64,000 nt of DNA, from positions 61,262 through 125,261 of the forward strand of contig DAYVGO010000023.1 in the NCBI GenBank assembly GCA_045399315.1, in the 5' to 3' direction. The notes under the pieces are model-generated. The model searched no databases. It saw nothing but the letters and a program-made list of their open reading frames with translations, and had not been told where the DNA came from. Each line of letters starts with the position of its first letter. Within the stretch, counting starts at the first letter, position 1. A program made the position numbers and the translations under genes. The DNA is from Arsenophonus sp045399315. Lineage in GTDB: Bacteria > Pseudomonadota > Gammaproteobacteria > Enterobacterales > Enterobacteriaceae. This document shows positions 29,155-40,393 of the stretch, piece after piece.

Positions 29155-29922
29155 ATGGCATTTGATATTCAATTAATTCGTGAATCTGGCGCTTCCCAAA
29201 GCGCCTTATCGCTTATTGCTGATAAATGGCAACTTAAACACACGCCTGCTGCATTAATGGCATTAGTACTAACTCCAGAATGTTTACAATTAAAAAAATT
29301 AGATGAACCTAAATTAGGTGGAATTTATGTTGATTTTGTTTCAGGTGCTATGAGGCACCGCCGTAAATTTGGTGGTGGCCGAAATGAAGCTATCGCAAAA
29401 GCTGTTGGCATCAAAAAATCATATTTACCCACTGTTGTTGATGCTACTGCCGGTCTTGGTAGGGATACATTTGTGCTTGCTGCACTAGGCTGTGAAGTCC
29501 GTATGTTTGAACGTCATCCTGTGGTTGCTGCTCTTCTCGAAGACGGTTTACAACGAGGTTATGCTGATGCTGAAATAGGAAGTTGGTTACGACAAAGGAT
29601 GACATTGTTACACGTTTCAAGTGTTAATGCCTTAGCTACTCTTTCACCAACACCAGATGTTGTTTATCTCGATCCAATGTATCCCCATTGCCGCAAAAGT
29701 GCCTTAATAAAAAAAGAAATGCGTGTTTTTCAATCTCTTGTTGGTACTGATGAAGATGCCGACGACCTTTTAAAACCGGCCATGACGATTGCTAAACGAC
29801 GTGTTGTTGTTAAACGCCCCGATTATACAGCCCACTTAACAACAATCTCTCCACAAACGACAATAAAAACTAAAAATCATCGTTTTGATATCTATTTATG
29901 TTCTACTCATTCATCCTGTTAA
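29155..29922 (+). CDS. rsmJ: 16S rRNA (guanine-1516-N2)-methyltransferase
   Basis: A 255-residue SAM-dependent methyltransferase for G1516 of 16S rRNA. Family signatures are LGGIYVDFVSGAMRHRRKFG, the SAM-binding VVDATAGLGRDTFVLAALG, YLDPMYPH (the DPPY-like motif) and KKEMRVFQSLVG near residue 185. It starts on the base after the prlC stop. Formerly yhiQ. In E. coli the genes beyond it are dtpB, uspA, uspB and pitA; here a dead type I secretion locus and gdhA stand before uspA. Confidence 0.95.
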   Translation: MAFDIQLIRESGASQSALSLIADKWQLKHTPAALMALVLTPECLQLKKLDEPKLGGIYVDFVSGAMRHRRKFGGGRNEAIAKAVGIKKSYLPTVVDATAGLGRDTFVLAALGCEVRMFERHPVVAALLEDGLQRGYADAEIGSWLRQRMTLLHVSSVNALATLSPTPDVVYLDPMYPHCRKSALIKKEMRVFQSLVGTDEDADDLLKPAMTIAKRRVVVKRPDYTAHLTTISPQTTIKTKNHRFDIYLCSTHSSC

Positions 29923-30156
29923 ATATATATAAAAAATAATTAATAACTATTAATTCCCATAGAATGTGAAATATTTTATCTATATTAACTCCTCTATAAA
30001 AATCATTTTTCATTTATAACTATAACAATACAAATTTTTAAAAATAATATTTATATTACAAACATTAAAATAAACTTATAATAACATTAAAACAAATGTA
30101 ATTTAACAAATGTTGATGTATAAACAAGCACTTGTTAATATTAATGGAGATAATTT

Positions 30157-32610
30157 GTGGGACATGAAACAACAAAACAGGATCAAGTTACTAACTATTT
30201 TAAACATGGAAAGTCAAGAAAATAAAAAATAACAGAAAATATGTTTGTTAATATTTATTATAATCAATTAACTGAAAAATATATTAAAATTATTGAATAA
30301 TTAGAGGAAACTATGAATAATTTCAAGATATCTTTTTATTTAGAAAACATTAGTACAACATAAAAACCTCTCGAAATATATATATTTGATGATAAATACG
30401 ACTATCAACATTATGGTAAAGAAATAGGATTAAGGAATAAAGACGGTAAAATTTACCCTGGAAATCCACCAACCATATATGTATATCAACAGGCTAATGT
30501 TCTTAATCTTAAACATGAATTCACCCATTATTTAACTGATACCAACATACCTAATACAGCCAAACTACCTACGGTATTAATAAAAGGTATCGCTGATTAT
30601 ATTAAACATTTATCAGATAATAAATTTAATTCCCAAGGAAATGGTTTATAAAGCTGGGCATTTTATTATAATGTATTTAAAAAAATAAAAACCAGAGTTA
30701 TTAAAAGAATATTTAAATAATGAAAATTCAGCAAAATATCTAGATCTAATTAAACAAGAAGATAATAATTTTAAACACTAGCTTAATGAAAATAATACTG
30801 ATAATACAATGCAAAAAATAAATGCATTAGAAGTTAGTAAAGGTGAGTTCCTTTTGACAAGAAAAGAAATAATAGATGATGAAATTAAAAATGTATATTG
30901 TTACACCGCTAATATAAAAATTTAGTAACGAAAGAATTTGTTGAAAAATTTGCTCATGTAGAATATACCGGTTTTGGTAATTATATTCGTTCTTATTATA
31001 CCTCTAGCAAAATTATTTAGATATTAACTTAACAGGTGAATATCATTACTTAAAATTAATCAAAAATATAACAGAAAAATATGCCCAACAAATTACTGAT
31101 AAAAAAATAACTTATGAACAAATAAAAAATATAATTGATGAGTTATTGTATATTAATCCGAATGTGCTAACTAATATATACTTAACACATAAACCATTAG
31201 GTACCATTTTCACTGTAAAAAAACTAGGTAACGGCATGACTAGTGTGTTATCTTTCATATGATGGAGAGGAAAAAGTTAGCGAATTATATAGTGGAAGCG
31301 GTTTATTCAAACAAGTTGAAGGCCAACAAAATAACGAAACGTTTATTTTTCATAAACACTACAACGATTTCATATAAGCTATGATAACAAAGTTTACCTC
31401 GCGGTTGAAAATGAAGATGAACAATATAAAGCCACATTTATTGATGGTAAAGAAGTTAATAGCGACCAATATTTTGATTTGTCAAATTTACACAAAAATG
31501 AATTACTGAGTCCAAATATTAATCATATTCAGCAAGAAAAGCTTTCATCATCACAACTTAGCGGTACTAAAATATACAACCATAAGGATTCAGCATTCTC
31601 CCAATATTCGGCATCACAAAAAGAGCATGGGCTCACCATTAATAAAGCTCACTTATTAGACGATAAAGGAAATACTAATACAGAAGATGATGTACATGAA
31701 GCAACAATCAATAAAGGAAATGATGTACTCTATAATTTGAAAACCATGGGATTTTATATCAGTGAAGAATTAACCGATCAAACCGGTAAACTGATTGATA
31801 AAAGTGATTTATTTATTCATGATCATGGTAAAAACATTCGCTATCAATTACCAAAAGAAATAACTTATCTAAAATTAATAAAATAAGATAACGCTTATAA
31901 ACTAGCTGTTTGTGACAAAGAGGGTGCTGAATATAGACTTATCGATCCCATATTTGCCCACAAATACGTGAAAAAGGATCACTCACATAAGCATATTAAT
32001 ATTGGCTTAATAGACTTTAGTCAATATATAGAAGGTACGCTTTTCAAACTTGAATACGATCCAAACGATTATCAAATTCCAAGAAATGAAAATAATGAAA
32101 TAATAAGAATTACTGAAAATCAAAAATATTTTACTAAAGTAAAAATATTACATAATGGCACTGAAATTGGCATGCTATCCAATGATAACCATAATTTTCA
32201 AGGTGATATTTTCTTATCTATCGATTATAACTATAGTTACCAAGATTTCCTCGACTCTTATTCTCCACAAATTGACATCACAGAAGAAAAAATAATTTTT
32301 GAATCAGGTAATGGTGATATTGGTGATACCAAATAAAGGATATACTGATTATAAAAATTTTTATTTTTCAAAAAATGAAAACCGACCAGTTAATGAAAAT
32401 CCCGATAGTAAAATTGCTATAGTAAAGAACCTGTAAGCAATACCCCATATTATCAACAGTTATCAGACAATAACTTTAATGAAAATGATTCTTATTATAG
32501 ACATCAAGAAGATATAGACTATGATTATGCTATTATTAATTTAGTTGAGAAAATAGTGTCTACAGACGAAGAAATGATTTAACCCATTAAAAATGACATC
32601 GATTACTAAT
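30157..32610 (+). pseudogene. M9 collagenase-like secreted metallopeptidase, disrupted
   Basis: Mostly one plus-strand frame, broken by stops and shifts, encodes a protein resembling microbial collagenases of peptidase family M9. PLEIYIFDDKYDYQHYGKEI and NPPTIYVYQQANVLNLKHEF precede HEFTH (30514-30528), the HExxH zinc motif, followed by LPTVLIKGIADYIKH. In the family the latter carries a third-ligand Glu in an EGxAEY context; here it reads KGIADY. The long C-terminal part (about 31390-32336) is one open frame interrupted by TAA at 31884-31886, then continues to about 32610. A GTG at 30157 after GGAGAT is a possible start. The adjacent ABC exporter and HlyD-type adaptor make it the likely type I secretion cargo, but no RTX repeats are visible. 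Confidence 0.6.
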
Positions 32611-32726
32611 TTTAAGATTGTCATATTAATTTTTAGATACATTAGAAAATGAGAAAGCATATTTCCAATATTTTAATTATTTAAATAATGGGTGTCAGGA
32701 TTGGAGTTTATAAAAATGGGAATAGC

Positions 32727-34425
32727 ATGACAAATAATTCAGAAACTAAAAATAACAATATAATAATTAATGAAATAAAAACATATAAACAAGCGTTCTA
32801 TGGTATTGAGATACTTACCGCTATCATCAATATACTAATGCTTACCCCTTCTATTTATATGTTACAAGTTTATGATCGCGTCCTAGCTTCAAATAATAAA
32901 ATAACGTTATTAACGTTGATGCTACTTTTCATTTGTATCTATTTATTTACTGGCGTACTGGAATGGGTACGTAATCTAATCGTTATACGTATAAGCACAC
33001 GTTTAGACTTATCTGTGAATTAATCGGTTTTTAATGCTACTTACGAACAAAGTTCAAAATATAGTGATCCACAAGCAAGCCAAGCTTTAAGTGATCTAAC
33101 AACACTACGTCAATTCGTAACAGGTAATGCTTTATTCGCTTTATTTGATGCTCCTTGGTTTCTATTTTTTCTCTGTGTGGTATTACTTCATCCTTGGCTA
33201 GGATATCTTGCCTTAGGCGGCGCAACTTTTATTTCGCTATTAGCCTGGCTAAATCAACGCTATACTCGTAAACCTCTAACTGAAGCCAATCAGATGGCTC
33301 GCAAGGCCATTAATCAAGCCCCTAGTCACTTGTGTAATGTGGATGTTATCGAAGCAATGGGCATGCTAGGTAATATACGCCACCACTAGTTATCCTACCA
33401 TCAAGCTTTTTTATTCCATCAGAATTTAGCCAGCGAAAGAACCTCAGCCACCAACGCATGGTCAAAAACAGCTCGTTTAATGTTACAATTCCTCATATTA
33501 GGTATGGGTGCCTGGTTAGTCACTAACAACGAAATTGACCGCAGGCATGATGATCGTTAATTCCATTCTGATAGGACACGTATTAAGTCCAATCGATCGG
33601 CTTATTACTGTTAGCAAACAATATAATAGTGCAAAACAAGCTTATCAGCGTTTAGATTACTTATTCAATCAACATCCTGCCCGTAAACAAGTGATGGTAT
33701 TACCAGCTCCAACTGGTGAATTAAGTGTTGAAAATGTTCTCTATCACCTTGATCATGCATATCCGCCGCTGTTATTTGATATTCAATTTTCACTCTCTGC
33801 TGGCCAAACATTGGATATTATTGGTGTGTTTGGTGCCGGAAAATCAACATTAGCACCTATACTTGTAGGAGCAATTCCGTCCACCTTAGGTTACATTCGA
33901 CTGGATGGGGCAAATGTTTACCAAATGGATAAAGAAATCTTAGGGCCTCACATCGGTTATCTACCGCAAGATATCCAATTATTTGACGGTACAATAACAG
34001 AAGACATTGCCCGTTTTGGTGAAATTGACGTAGATAAAGTTATTACCGCCGCTAAAATTGCCAGAGTACATGACTTAATTCTAACTTTACCCAATGGCTA
34101 TAATACACAATTAGGCGAATACGGCCGTGGTCTATCTGGCGGACAAAAGCAACGATTAGCTTTGGCTCGTGCTGTTTATGGTCTTCCCCGATTAATTATT
34201 CTTGATGAACCCAACTCTAATCTTGATAGCAAAGGCGATAAAGCCCTATGCCTTGCTATAGAAGAATTTAAAAGACACCATTGTACCGTTATTATAATTA
34301 CTCATTGCCCATTCCTGATTAGGTATGTAGAGAATGTGCTGATTTTACATCCCGGAATGTCACCGCGTTTTGGAACACGACAAACACTATTAAATCAAGA
34401 CAAAACGTCACAACTAACAACGTGA
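32727..34425 (+). pseudogene. Type I secretion ABC transporter (PrtD/HasD-like), disrupted
   Basis: An ABC exporter of about 570 codons: transmembrane domain (LTPSIYMLQVYDRVLASNNK, ALFDAPWFLFFLCVVLLHPW) and ATPase domain with Walker A GVFGAGKST, LSGGQKQRLALARAVYG and Walker B LIILDEPNSNLDS. The frame is the same through 33520 but has a TAA at 33021-33023 and a TAG at 33387-33389. A one-base shift near 33535 then leads into the intact ATPase half. PrtD-type proteins export metalloproteases and lipases across the inner membrane. It stands between its presumed cargo and the HlyD-type adaptor. I take the ATG at 32727 (MTNNSET) as the original start. Confidence 0.8.
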
Positions 34426-34464
34426 TCCTTTAATATTTTAATCTACAAAAAATAATAGCAATTA

Positions 34465-35800
34465 ATGGAAAAAAATATGTCAGCACAAGATAAATATCAC
34501 AAATCATCTGCTATCTTAACAAATAAATTAATCAATAATGAAAAACGAGCCGTATACTTAGGCTGGTTATTAGTAACTATTGGGTTTGGCGGCTTTTTAT
34601 TATGGTTAGCGCTAACCTCTTTAGATAAAGAGGTTCCTGTATCTGGTAATGTGATTGTCGCGGGCAATCATAAAACGATTCAGCATCAATATGGTGGGAT
34701 CATTGAACAATTATTGGTTAACAATGGCGAAAAAGTACAGGCTGGCTAAACTCTTTTAACACTCAATATCGTCGAAGTGCTCTCGGAATAAAATATAAAA
34801 TTAAAACAATACCACGAACTTTTAGTAAGAGAAACTCGTTTATTGGCTGAACAGCAAGGTAAAAAACGATTGATTTTTTCACAATTTTGCAAACTGAAAT
34901 GCAAGAGCACAATGTAAGCGAGCTTATTCAATTAAATCAACAGTTACTGGAAAATCGATATCAGGTCTTACAACTGGAGTTGGCAAGTATAAAAAAAATA
35001 ATTGGATTAGACACTATCCTATATGCCCAACAACAAAAAGCGAAGAGCCAAAAAACACAGCTGGCAATGTTATTACAACAATTAGAAGGGTTAAGAAAAT
35101 TAGAAAAAAATGGCTATATTGCCCGCAATACCTTACTGGAGACGGGAAACAAATATACTGAAGTTGACGGTAATTTAGCACAAACACTTGGTGATATTAG
35201 CCAAACACAACATCAAATATTAAAGCAAAAATTGCTTAGCGAAAAGCTTCAGCAAGAATATCAAAAAGAGGTTCATGCCCAACTTGCACAAACACAAACT
35301 AATATTAATCACACCAATAGTCAGCTGGTTAAAGCAAAGTTTATTTTGGCAAATGCGCACCTCGTTGCTGGCATTATAATTGGCATGTCAATTTTTACTA
35401 AAGGCGGTCTCATCGCTGCCGGACAAAAATGATGGACATTGTTCCCGATGACCAACCGTTATTAGTTGATGGACGAGTTCCCATACAATTAATTGATCAA
35501 GTGAAATTAGGCTTACCGGTAGAATTACAATTCACTGCATTTAATCAAAGTACTACACCCAAAGTGGAAGGTGTCGTGACTATGATTTCTGCTGACAGAT
35601 TAGTTAAGGAGCAAACTGGCGAACCTTATTATTTATTACAGGTTCAAGTAAGCGATGAAAATCGTCAACAACTAAATGAATTAACGATCAAACCAGGAAT
35701 CCCAGTAGAAGTCTTTATTCGTACTGGAGAACGATCGTTATTAAATTACCTGTTTAAACCTTTATTTGACCGCCTACATATGAGTTTAAATGAAGATTAA
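34465..35800 (+). pseudogene. Type I secretion membrane-fusion protein (PrtE/HlyD-like), disrupted
   Basis: An adaptor protein with one membrane helix (LGWLLVTIGFGGFLLWLALT, about residues 32-51), then the biotinyl-lipoyl-like hairpin (DKEVPVSGNVIVAGNHKTIQ, GGIIEQLLVNNGEKVQAG). A long coiled coil (34887-35330) and the C-terminal GERSLLNYLFKPLFDRLHM typical of PrtE-like adaptors follow. An in-frame TAA at 34747-34749 (a Q codon in relatives), shifts before 34887, and another near 35430 disable it. It follows the ABC gene by 40 bp. No TolC-like outer-membrane gene follows, so the chromosomal tolC would have been used. Confidence 0.78.
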
Positions 35801-35958
35801 GCTAGAATATACCTAGGTGATTAATAATTAATAAATTTCGGTAAAACATCGCCTGAAAAGGATCTATGCAGACGATATTCAATAAACAAAATAATACTCA
35901 AAATTGGAGCGACACTTAACTATATATGTTTAATTTTAATCTGTCTTGTGGTCATTAA

Positions 35959-37081
35959 TTATAAGATATCTTGTGCCAACATCGCGTCTGCCACCTTAAA
36001 AAACCGGCAATATTGGCATCTTTAACATAATTAGTCTGCTTATCTTCCCCGCCATATTTTACACAATGTTGGTGAATATCTAACATGATATCCTTGATAT
36101 CAAGTTCATTCTAAGTTGCACAATGTAAGACAATATCTACTGGCACCGACCAAGGTTTTTTCCCATTATGATAAATCAAACTAAACTCTTCTGAATATGT
36201 CTCAATACGACCATATTGATTTTTAATAGCTACCAATCGTTTAAGTTTTTCAGATGTAAAGCCTGCTTCATCAACGACCGTCCCATTTGAATCGGAAGCA
36301 GTAATAACCTTAGCACCTAACTAATGACATACATTTCTCAATAGCATACTGAGCAACATTACCTGATCCGGAAACGGACACTCGTTTCCCCTCAAATGTC
36401 AAACTATAATGCTTTAACATCGCATCAGTAAAATAAACCAAACCATAACCAGTTGTTTCAGAGCGAATTAAACTACCACCAAAGGACAGACCTTTACCGG
36501 TAAAAACACAAGAAGTGTTGTTAGACAACTTCTTCATCATTCCTGTCATAAAGCCGACTTCACTGTCACCCACACCAATATCACCAGCAGGAACATCTGT
36601 ATTGAGACCTAAATGTTGACAAAGTTCTGTTATCAATGCTTGGCAAAAACACATAACTTCTGCCTGACTTTTTCCTTTAGGGTCAAAATCTGAGCCACCT
36701 TTACCACCGCCCATTGGTAAAGTTGTTAACACATTTTTAAACATTTGTTCAAAGCCGAAGAATTTTAAAATAGATAAACTAACTGAAAGATGAAAACGCA
36801 TTCCGCCTTTAAAAGGACCGATTGCGAATTAAATTGTACCCTCCATGCCAAATTAACTTGAACATTTCCCTTATCATCAACCCAACACACACGAAATTGA
36901 ATGACTCTTTCAGGTTCTACTATTCTTGCAATAATCCTTGTTCACAATATTGAGGGTTATCTCATAAAAATGGCGCAAATGAAGTGAAAACTTCACGTAC
37001 TGCTTGTAAAAATTTAGGTTGATCAGAATAACATGATTGGATTGGTGTCAGGAATATCTCTAAAGATAGGCAACCTTTCAT
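35959..37081 (-). pseudogene. gdhA: NADP-specific glutamate dehydrogenase, with internal deletion
   Basis: From the ATG at 37079-37081 (SLEIFLTPIQS, FLQAVREVFTSF) the minus strand encodes GdhA. The best part is 36310-36801, with TTLPMGGGKGGSDFDPKGKS (substrate and catalytic Lys), DVPAGDIGVG and SGSGNVAQYAIEKC. A frameshift near 36305 is followed by VITASDSNGTVVDEAGFT. After HCAT a TAG interrupts NELD, and the sequence jumps straight to IMLDIHQHCVKYGGEDKQTN. In relatives about 80 residues lie between these points, so an internal deletion has removed much of the cofactor domain. It ends at ADAMLAQDIL. Ammonia assimilation would have to rely on the GS/GOGAT route, if present. Confidence 0.88.
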
Positions 37082-37338
37082 ACTCACTTCCTTAGATTAA
37101 AAGATAAATTAAGATATTTTCGTGCTTTATTTACATTTATTTTGCAGAATGACCTGCTATATATGAATTTACTTATTGAATATATCACTAATTTATCTGG
37201 ATTTTTAAAGAGATTTTTTGTAGTTCAATCACATTTTTTATAAAAAAAGAGTATGATTAGGCTATAGCAAATAGTCACAAAAATACTTGAATAATCAAGA
37301 GCTTTTATTGGGAATAATCAGTATATTAACAAATATTA

Positions 37339-37766
37339 TCAATCACTATCTTTTAATGGCACAATTAACATATCGACATGAACAGTATTAATAAGCTGAC
37401 GAGCCGAGGACATTAACTTACTCCAAAAATCTTGATGATGGCCACAAACAACTAAATCTACTTTGTATTCTTTTATCGCATCGACTAAAACCTGCCCAAG
37501 ATCACCCTGAGCACTCAATTCTTTTTCGAGCTTATAATCAGCTTCTTTCGCTAACTTAGTCAATGCTTGGTGAGTTTCCTTCGTAATATGTTGTTCTATA
37601 TCACCAAGATTTACATCAATCCGGTATAAAGATCAGAATAATTGACATCAACATGAATTAAAGAAACTTTTGCATTATACGGTCTTGCCATCGAAACAGC
37701 TTTATCGACTAAAACTTTACTTTCTGGGGATAAATCAACTGTAACGAGAATATGCTTGTAAGCCAT
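37339..37766 (-). pseudogene. uspA: Universal stress protein A, single frameshift
   Basis: The start codon is at 37764-37766. The minus strand reads MAYKHILVTVDLSPESKVLV and LIHVDVNYSDLYTG, then shifts frame near 37620. In the new frame it continues IDVNLGDIEQHITKETHQAL through VDLVVCGHHQDFWSKLMSSA to VDMLIVPLKDSD. With the shift removed it is a full-length UspA. A single small indel (net one or two bases) is the only lesion, so the loss is recent or the frameshift is an assembly artefact. It is divergent from uspB, as in E. coli. Confidence 0.85.
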
Positions 37767-38181
37767 ATTTAACTCCTTTCAAACGTCACTCTTAAAAAGA
37801 GAATACCTGTTTTTATGATAAATACTTAGCGGTCAAACCTGATACTCAGATATTATATTGAACATAGTTTAATAAAAATTTTACTCATTAATTTATGAAA
37901 AATAGGCTTCCTGCTACCAGTAGCATAGCTTAAATCAGCAAAATTTTCCACAATTTAGCATAAAAATCATAGCGCTGCAGATATAAACTATTTATTAAAA
38001 AATACCCATTATACAAATTAGACAGATAAAAATAATCCCAATTGGTCATTTTGTGAAGTTGTTAGATTATTCTACAATTAAAATTAAATCGGCACTGATA
38101 AACAAATATTTTATTTGATGCTTGTTGAAAACAAGCAATATCAACGGCTAAGTCTGTATTTTTTGAGGTAATCATCTTAAT
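37767..38181. other. uspA/uspB divergent intergenic region
   Basis: A 415-bp AT-rich region between the divergent uspA remnant and uspB. In enterics it carries the uspA promoter and the sigma-S promoter of uspB. I cannot place either convincingly and see no other feature. Confidence 0.4.
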
Positions 38182-38502
38182 ATGCACGCATGGTTTTGGA
38201 CATTATGTATCCTTTGCATCATAAATATGATGTGCTATTTTTCTTCAATCCGAGTATTACTTTTTATTCTGCGGGAATCTGATCCTTTACTCTATCAATC
38301 TTTTGATGGAAATGGATTCTTTACAACTCATAGTCAATGGACAAAACATATAAAACTAATTCGTTATATTAATATTAAGCAATATATTAACCATCATGAT
38401 CCCGAAGTTATTTTACGTTGTGAACGCATTCGCAAACAATTTATGTTAATTAGTAGATTAAGTATTATTGTTTTTATAAGCTTAATGTGGACCATTTGGT
38501 GA
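38182..38502 (+). CDS. uspB: Universal stress protein B
   Basis: A 106-residue inner-membrane protein, slightly shorter than E. coli UspB (111). Two hydrophobic helices are at the ends (FWTLCILCIINMMCYFSSI and LSIIVFISLMWTIW) around a polar middle with RESDPLLYQSFDGNGFFTTH. In E. coli it is a sigma-S-dependent protein linked to ethanol tolerance in stationary phase. The mechanism is unknown. The frame is intact although neighbour uspA is broken. pitA follows convergently. Confidence 0.9.
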   Translation: MHAWFWTLCILCIINMMCYFSSIRVLLFILRESDPLLYQSFDGNGFFTTHSQWTKHIKLIRYINIKQYINHHDPEVILRCERIRKQFMLISRLSIIVFISLMWTIW

Positions 38503-38619
38503 TATTAATGGGCTTAAATAATATTTAAACACTATAGGTAATATATTATTTAATTAGCCAAAATAGTGATACAGGAATTAAGCATCACTATTTTTAATTA
38601 TATACTTGGTCTAACGTGA

Positions 38620-40107
38620 TTATATCAGCTTTAATGATATCCAATAAAACAAACCAGAAAGTACAACTGAAATCGGCAATGTAAATAACCAAGCTAGTAA
38701 TATATTTTTAATGGTTTTAGTTTGTACGCCACCACCATCAACAACCATAGTACCTGCTACAGCAGAAGAAAGAACTTGTGTCGTTGATACCGGCATACCA
38801 GTATAACTTGCAACACCAATGGAAACTGCAGCAGTAACTTGAGCAGAAACACCTTGCGCATAAGTCATGCCTTTCTTACCAATTTTTTCACCAATTGTTA
38901 TGGCAACCCGTCGCCAACCAATCATGGTACCAATAGAAAGAGCCAAAGCAACGGCAACTATAATCCATAGTGGTGCATACTCCACTGTATTAAGTAAATC
39001 GTTACTCAAGTTACGGAGAAAACGTGTATCAGCAAGCGGCATTTCAGGCAGTTTAGCAACATCTAATGCTGTATCAGATAAACACATTAATAGTCGACGC
39101 ATTTGATTACGTTGCTCAGGCTTTAGCACTGAGTAACTTTGAATATCCGTCAACATTAGTAATGTTTGTTTTAACACATTGATAGGACGTGAATTATCAC
39201 AATGGAATTTCTCATCTAAAATTTCCCCATCCATTTCGTGTTGTGACTTATGAATAATATGTTTTACTGCTGATTGATGCTCTTCATAATAACGTTTTAG
39301 ATGCACTATTGCGTCATGGGTACGAGTTATATCATAACCACTCGCATTCATATTAAGCACAAATCCGGCTGGCGCGACACCGATTAACACTAGCATAATA
39401 AGACCGATACCCTTCTGACCATCATTAGCACCGTGAGAAAAACTGACGCCAACCGCAGACAAAATCAATAAGGTACGTGTCCAGAAAGGAGGTTTTTTTT
39501 TACCATCTTTTTTCTCTCGTTCTGCCGGTGTTAAGTGAATACGGCGACGTTTTTTAGTGCCACTCCAATAACGCCGTAGACAAAAAATCAGCAATCCGGC
39601 TATAACAAATCCAATTGCAGGAGAAAGAATAAGAGAAAGAAAGATGTCAATGACTTTTGGGATGTTTAATGCATCCACTATCGAGAAGTCAGTTACTAAT
39701 GCATTAGTTAAACCAACACCAATAATTGCGCCAATTAATGTATGTGAACTGGAAGCCGGTAATCCCAAATACCAGGTACCCGAATTCCAAATAATGGCTG
39801 CTAATAGCATAGAAAAAACCATTGCTAAGCCATGAGCAGAACTCACATTCAAGAGAAGATCTGTCGGTAACAAATGCACAATGGTGTAAGAAACACTCAG
39901 TCCACCTAACATAACACCAAAAAAATTAAAAATACCAGCCATTACAACTGCAAATTGAGCTCGCATTGCCCGCGTATAAATAACAGTTGCTACCGCATTT
40001 GCCGTATCGTGGAAACCATTAATTGCTTCGTAAAATAACACAAATAATAATGCTAGTATTAATAACAGACCGGTGTAAAAATCCAAACCAGTAAATAAAT
40101 GTAGCAT
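38620..40107 (-). CDS. pitA: Low-affinity inorganic phosphate transporter Pit
   Basis: A 495-residue inner-membrane H+/metal-phosphate symporter of the Pit family. It has the two inverted repeats with the family signature (FYEAINGFHDTANAVATVI near residue 25; SFSHGANDGQKGIGLI near 220) and about ten membrane helices. A central cytosolic loop (about 260-370) and the closing GMPVSTTQVLSSAVAGTM complete it. Length matches E. coli PitA (499). It imports phosphate with divalent metals. Placement next to uspB and yhiN is the enteric order and favours pitA over pitB. Confidence 0.93.
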   Translation of the reverse strand: MLHLFTGLDFYTGLLLILALLFVLFYEAINGFHDTANAVATVIYTRAMRAQFAVVMAGIFNFFGVMLGGLSVSYTIVHLLPTDLLLNVSSAHGLAMVFSMLLAAIIWNSGTWYLGLPASSSHTLIGAIIGVGLTNALVTDFSIVDALNIPKVIDIFLSLILSPAIGFVIAGLLIFCLRRYWSGTKKRRRIHLTPAEREKKDGKKKPPFWTRTLLILSAVGVSFSHGANDGQKGIGLIMLVLIGVAPAGFVLNMNASGYDITRTHDAIVHLKRYYEEHQSAVKHIIHKSQHEMDGEILDEKFHCDNSRPINVLKQTLLMLTDIQSYSVLKPEQRNQMRRLLMCLSDTALDVAKLPEMPLADTRFLRNLSNDLLNTVEYAPLWIIVAVALALSIGTMIGWRRVAITIGEKIGKKGMTYAQGVSAQVTAAVSIGVASYTGMPVSTTQVLSSAVAGTMVVDGGGVQTKTIKNILLAWLFTLPISVVLSGLFYWISLKLI

Positions 40108-40393
40108 AAACCTTAAGCCAATTTGTTGAATATGAACTCAATGCATTATCAGTGACAAACGTTAGCGGTGGAAGCAAAATCTACATCTTTTTTGACTTAA
40201 TTGACAAAAAATAAATAAAATAAAACTTTCTTTACTTTCATAAAGTTACCAAAGTAAAAAATAAATAGATTTTTAGTATTTACTAACATTTATCAGCACA
40301 AATTTAAGTCGTAATAAATATTTTACGCTATTTAATAAAAATCACACTATTTGTATTATTAATAAATATCTTTTCAGTTAAAAGAGAAATTTT

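Noticed and set aside
30157..32610. An RTX toxin or M10 protease as the T1SS cargo
   Set aside because: No GGxGxDxxx nonapeptide repeats and no HExxHxxGxxH site are visible; the zinc site context fits M9 better.
13767..35800. The many frameshifts could be sequencing errors in homopolymers
   Set aside because: Core genes of similar length and composition are all uninterrupted, many lesions are substitutions to stop codons outside homopolymers, and gdhA has a true deletion. Single-lesion genes (uspA, the 16996 barrel) remain open to this doubt.
38620..40107. pitB instead of pitA
   Set aside because: Both are plausible by sequence, but position beside uspB and yhiN is that of pitA.
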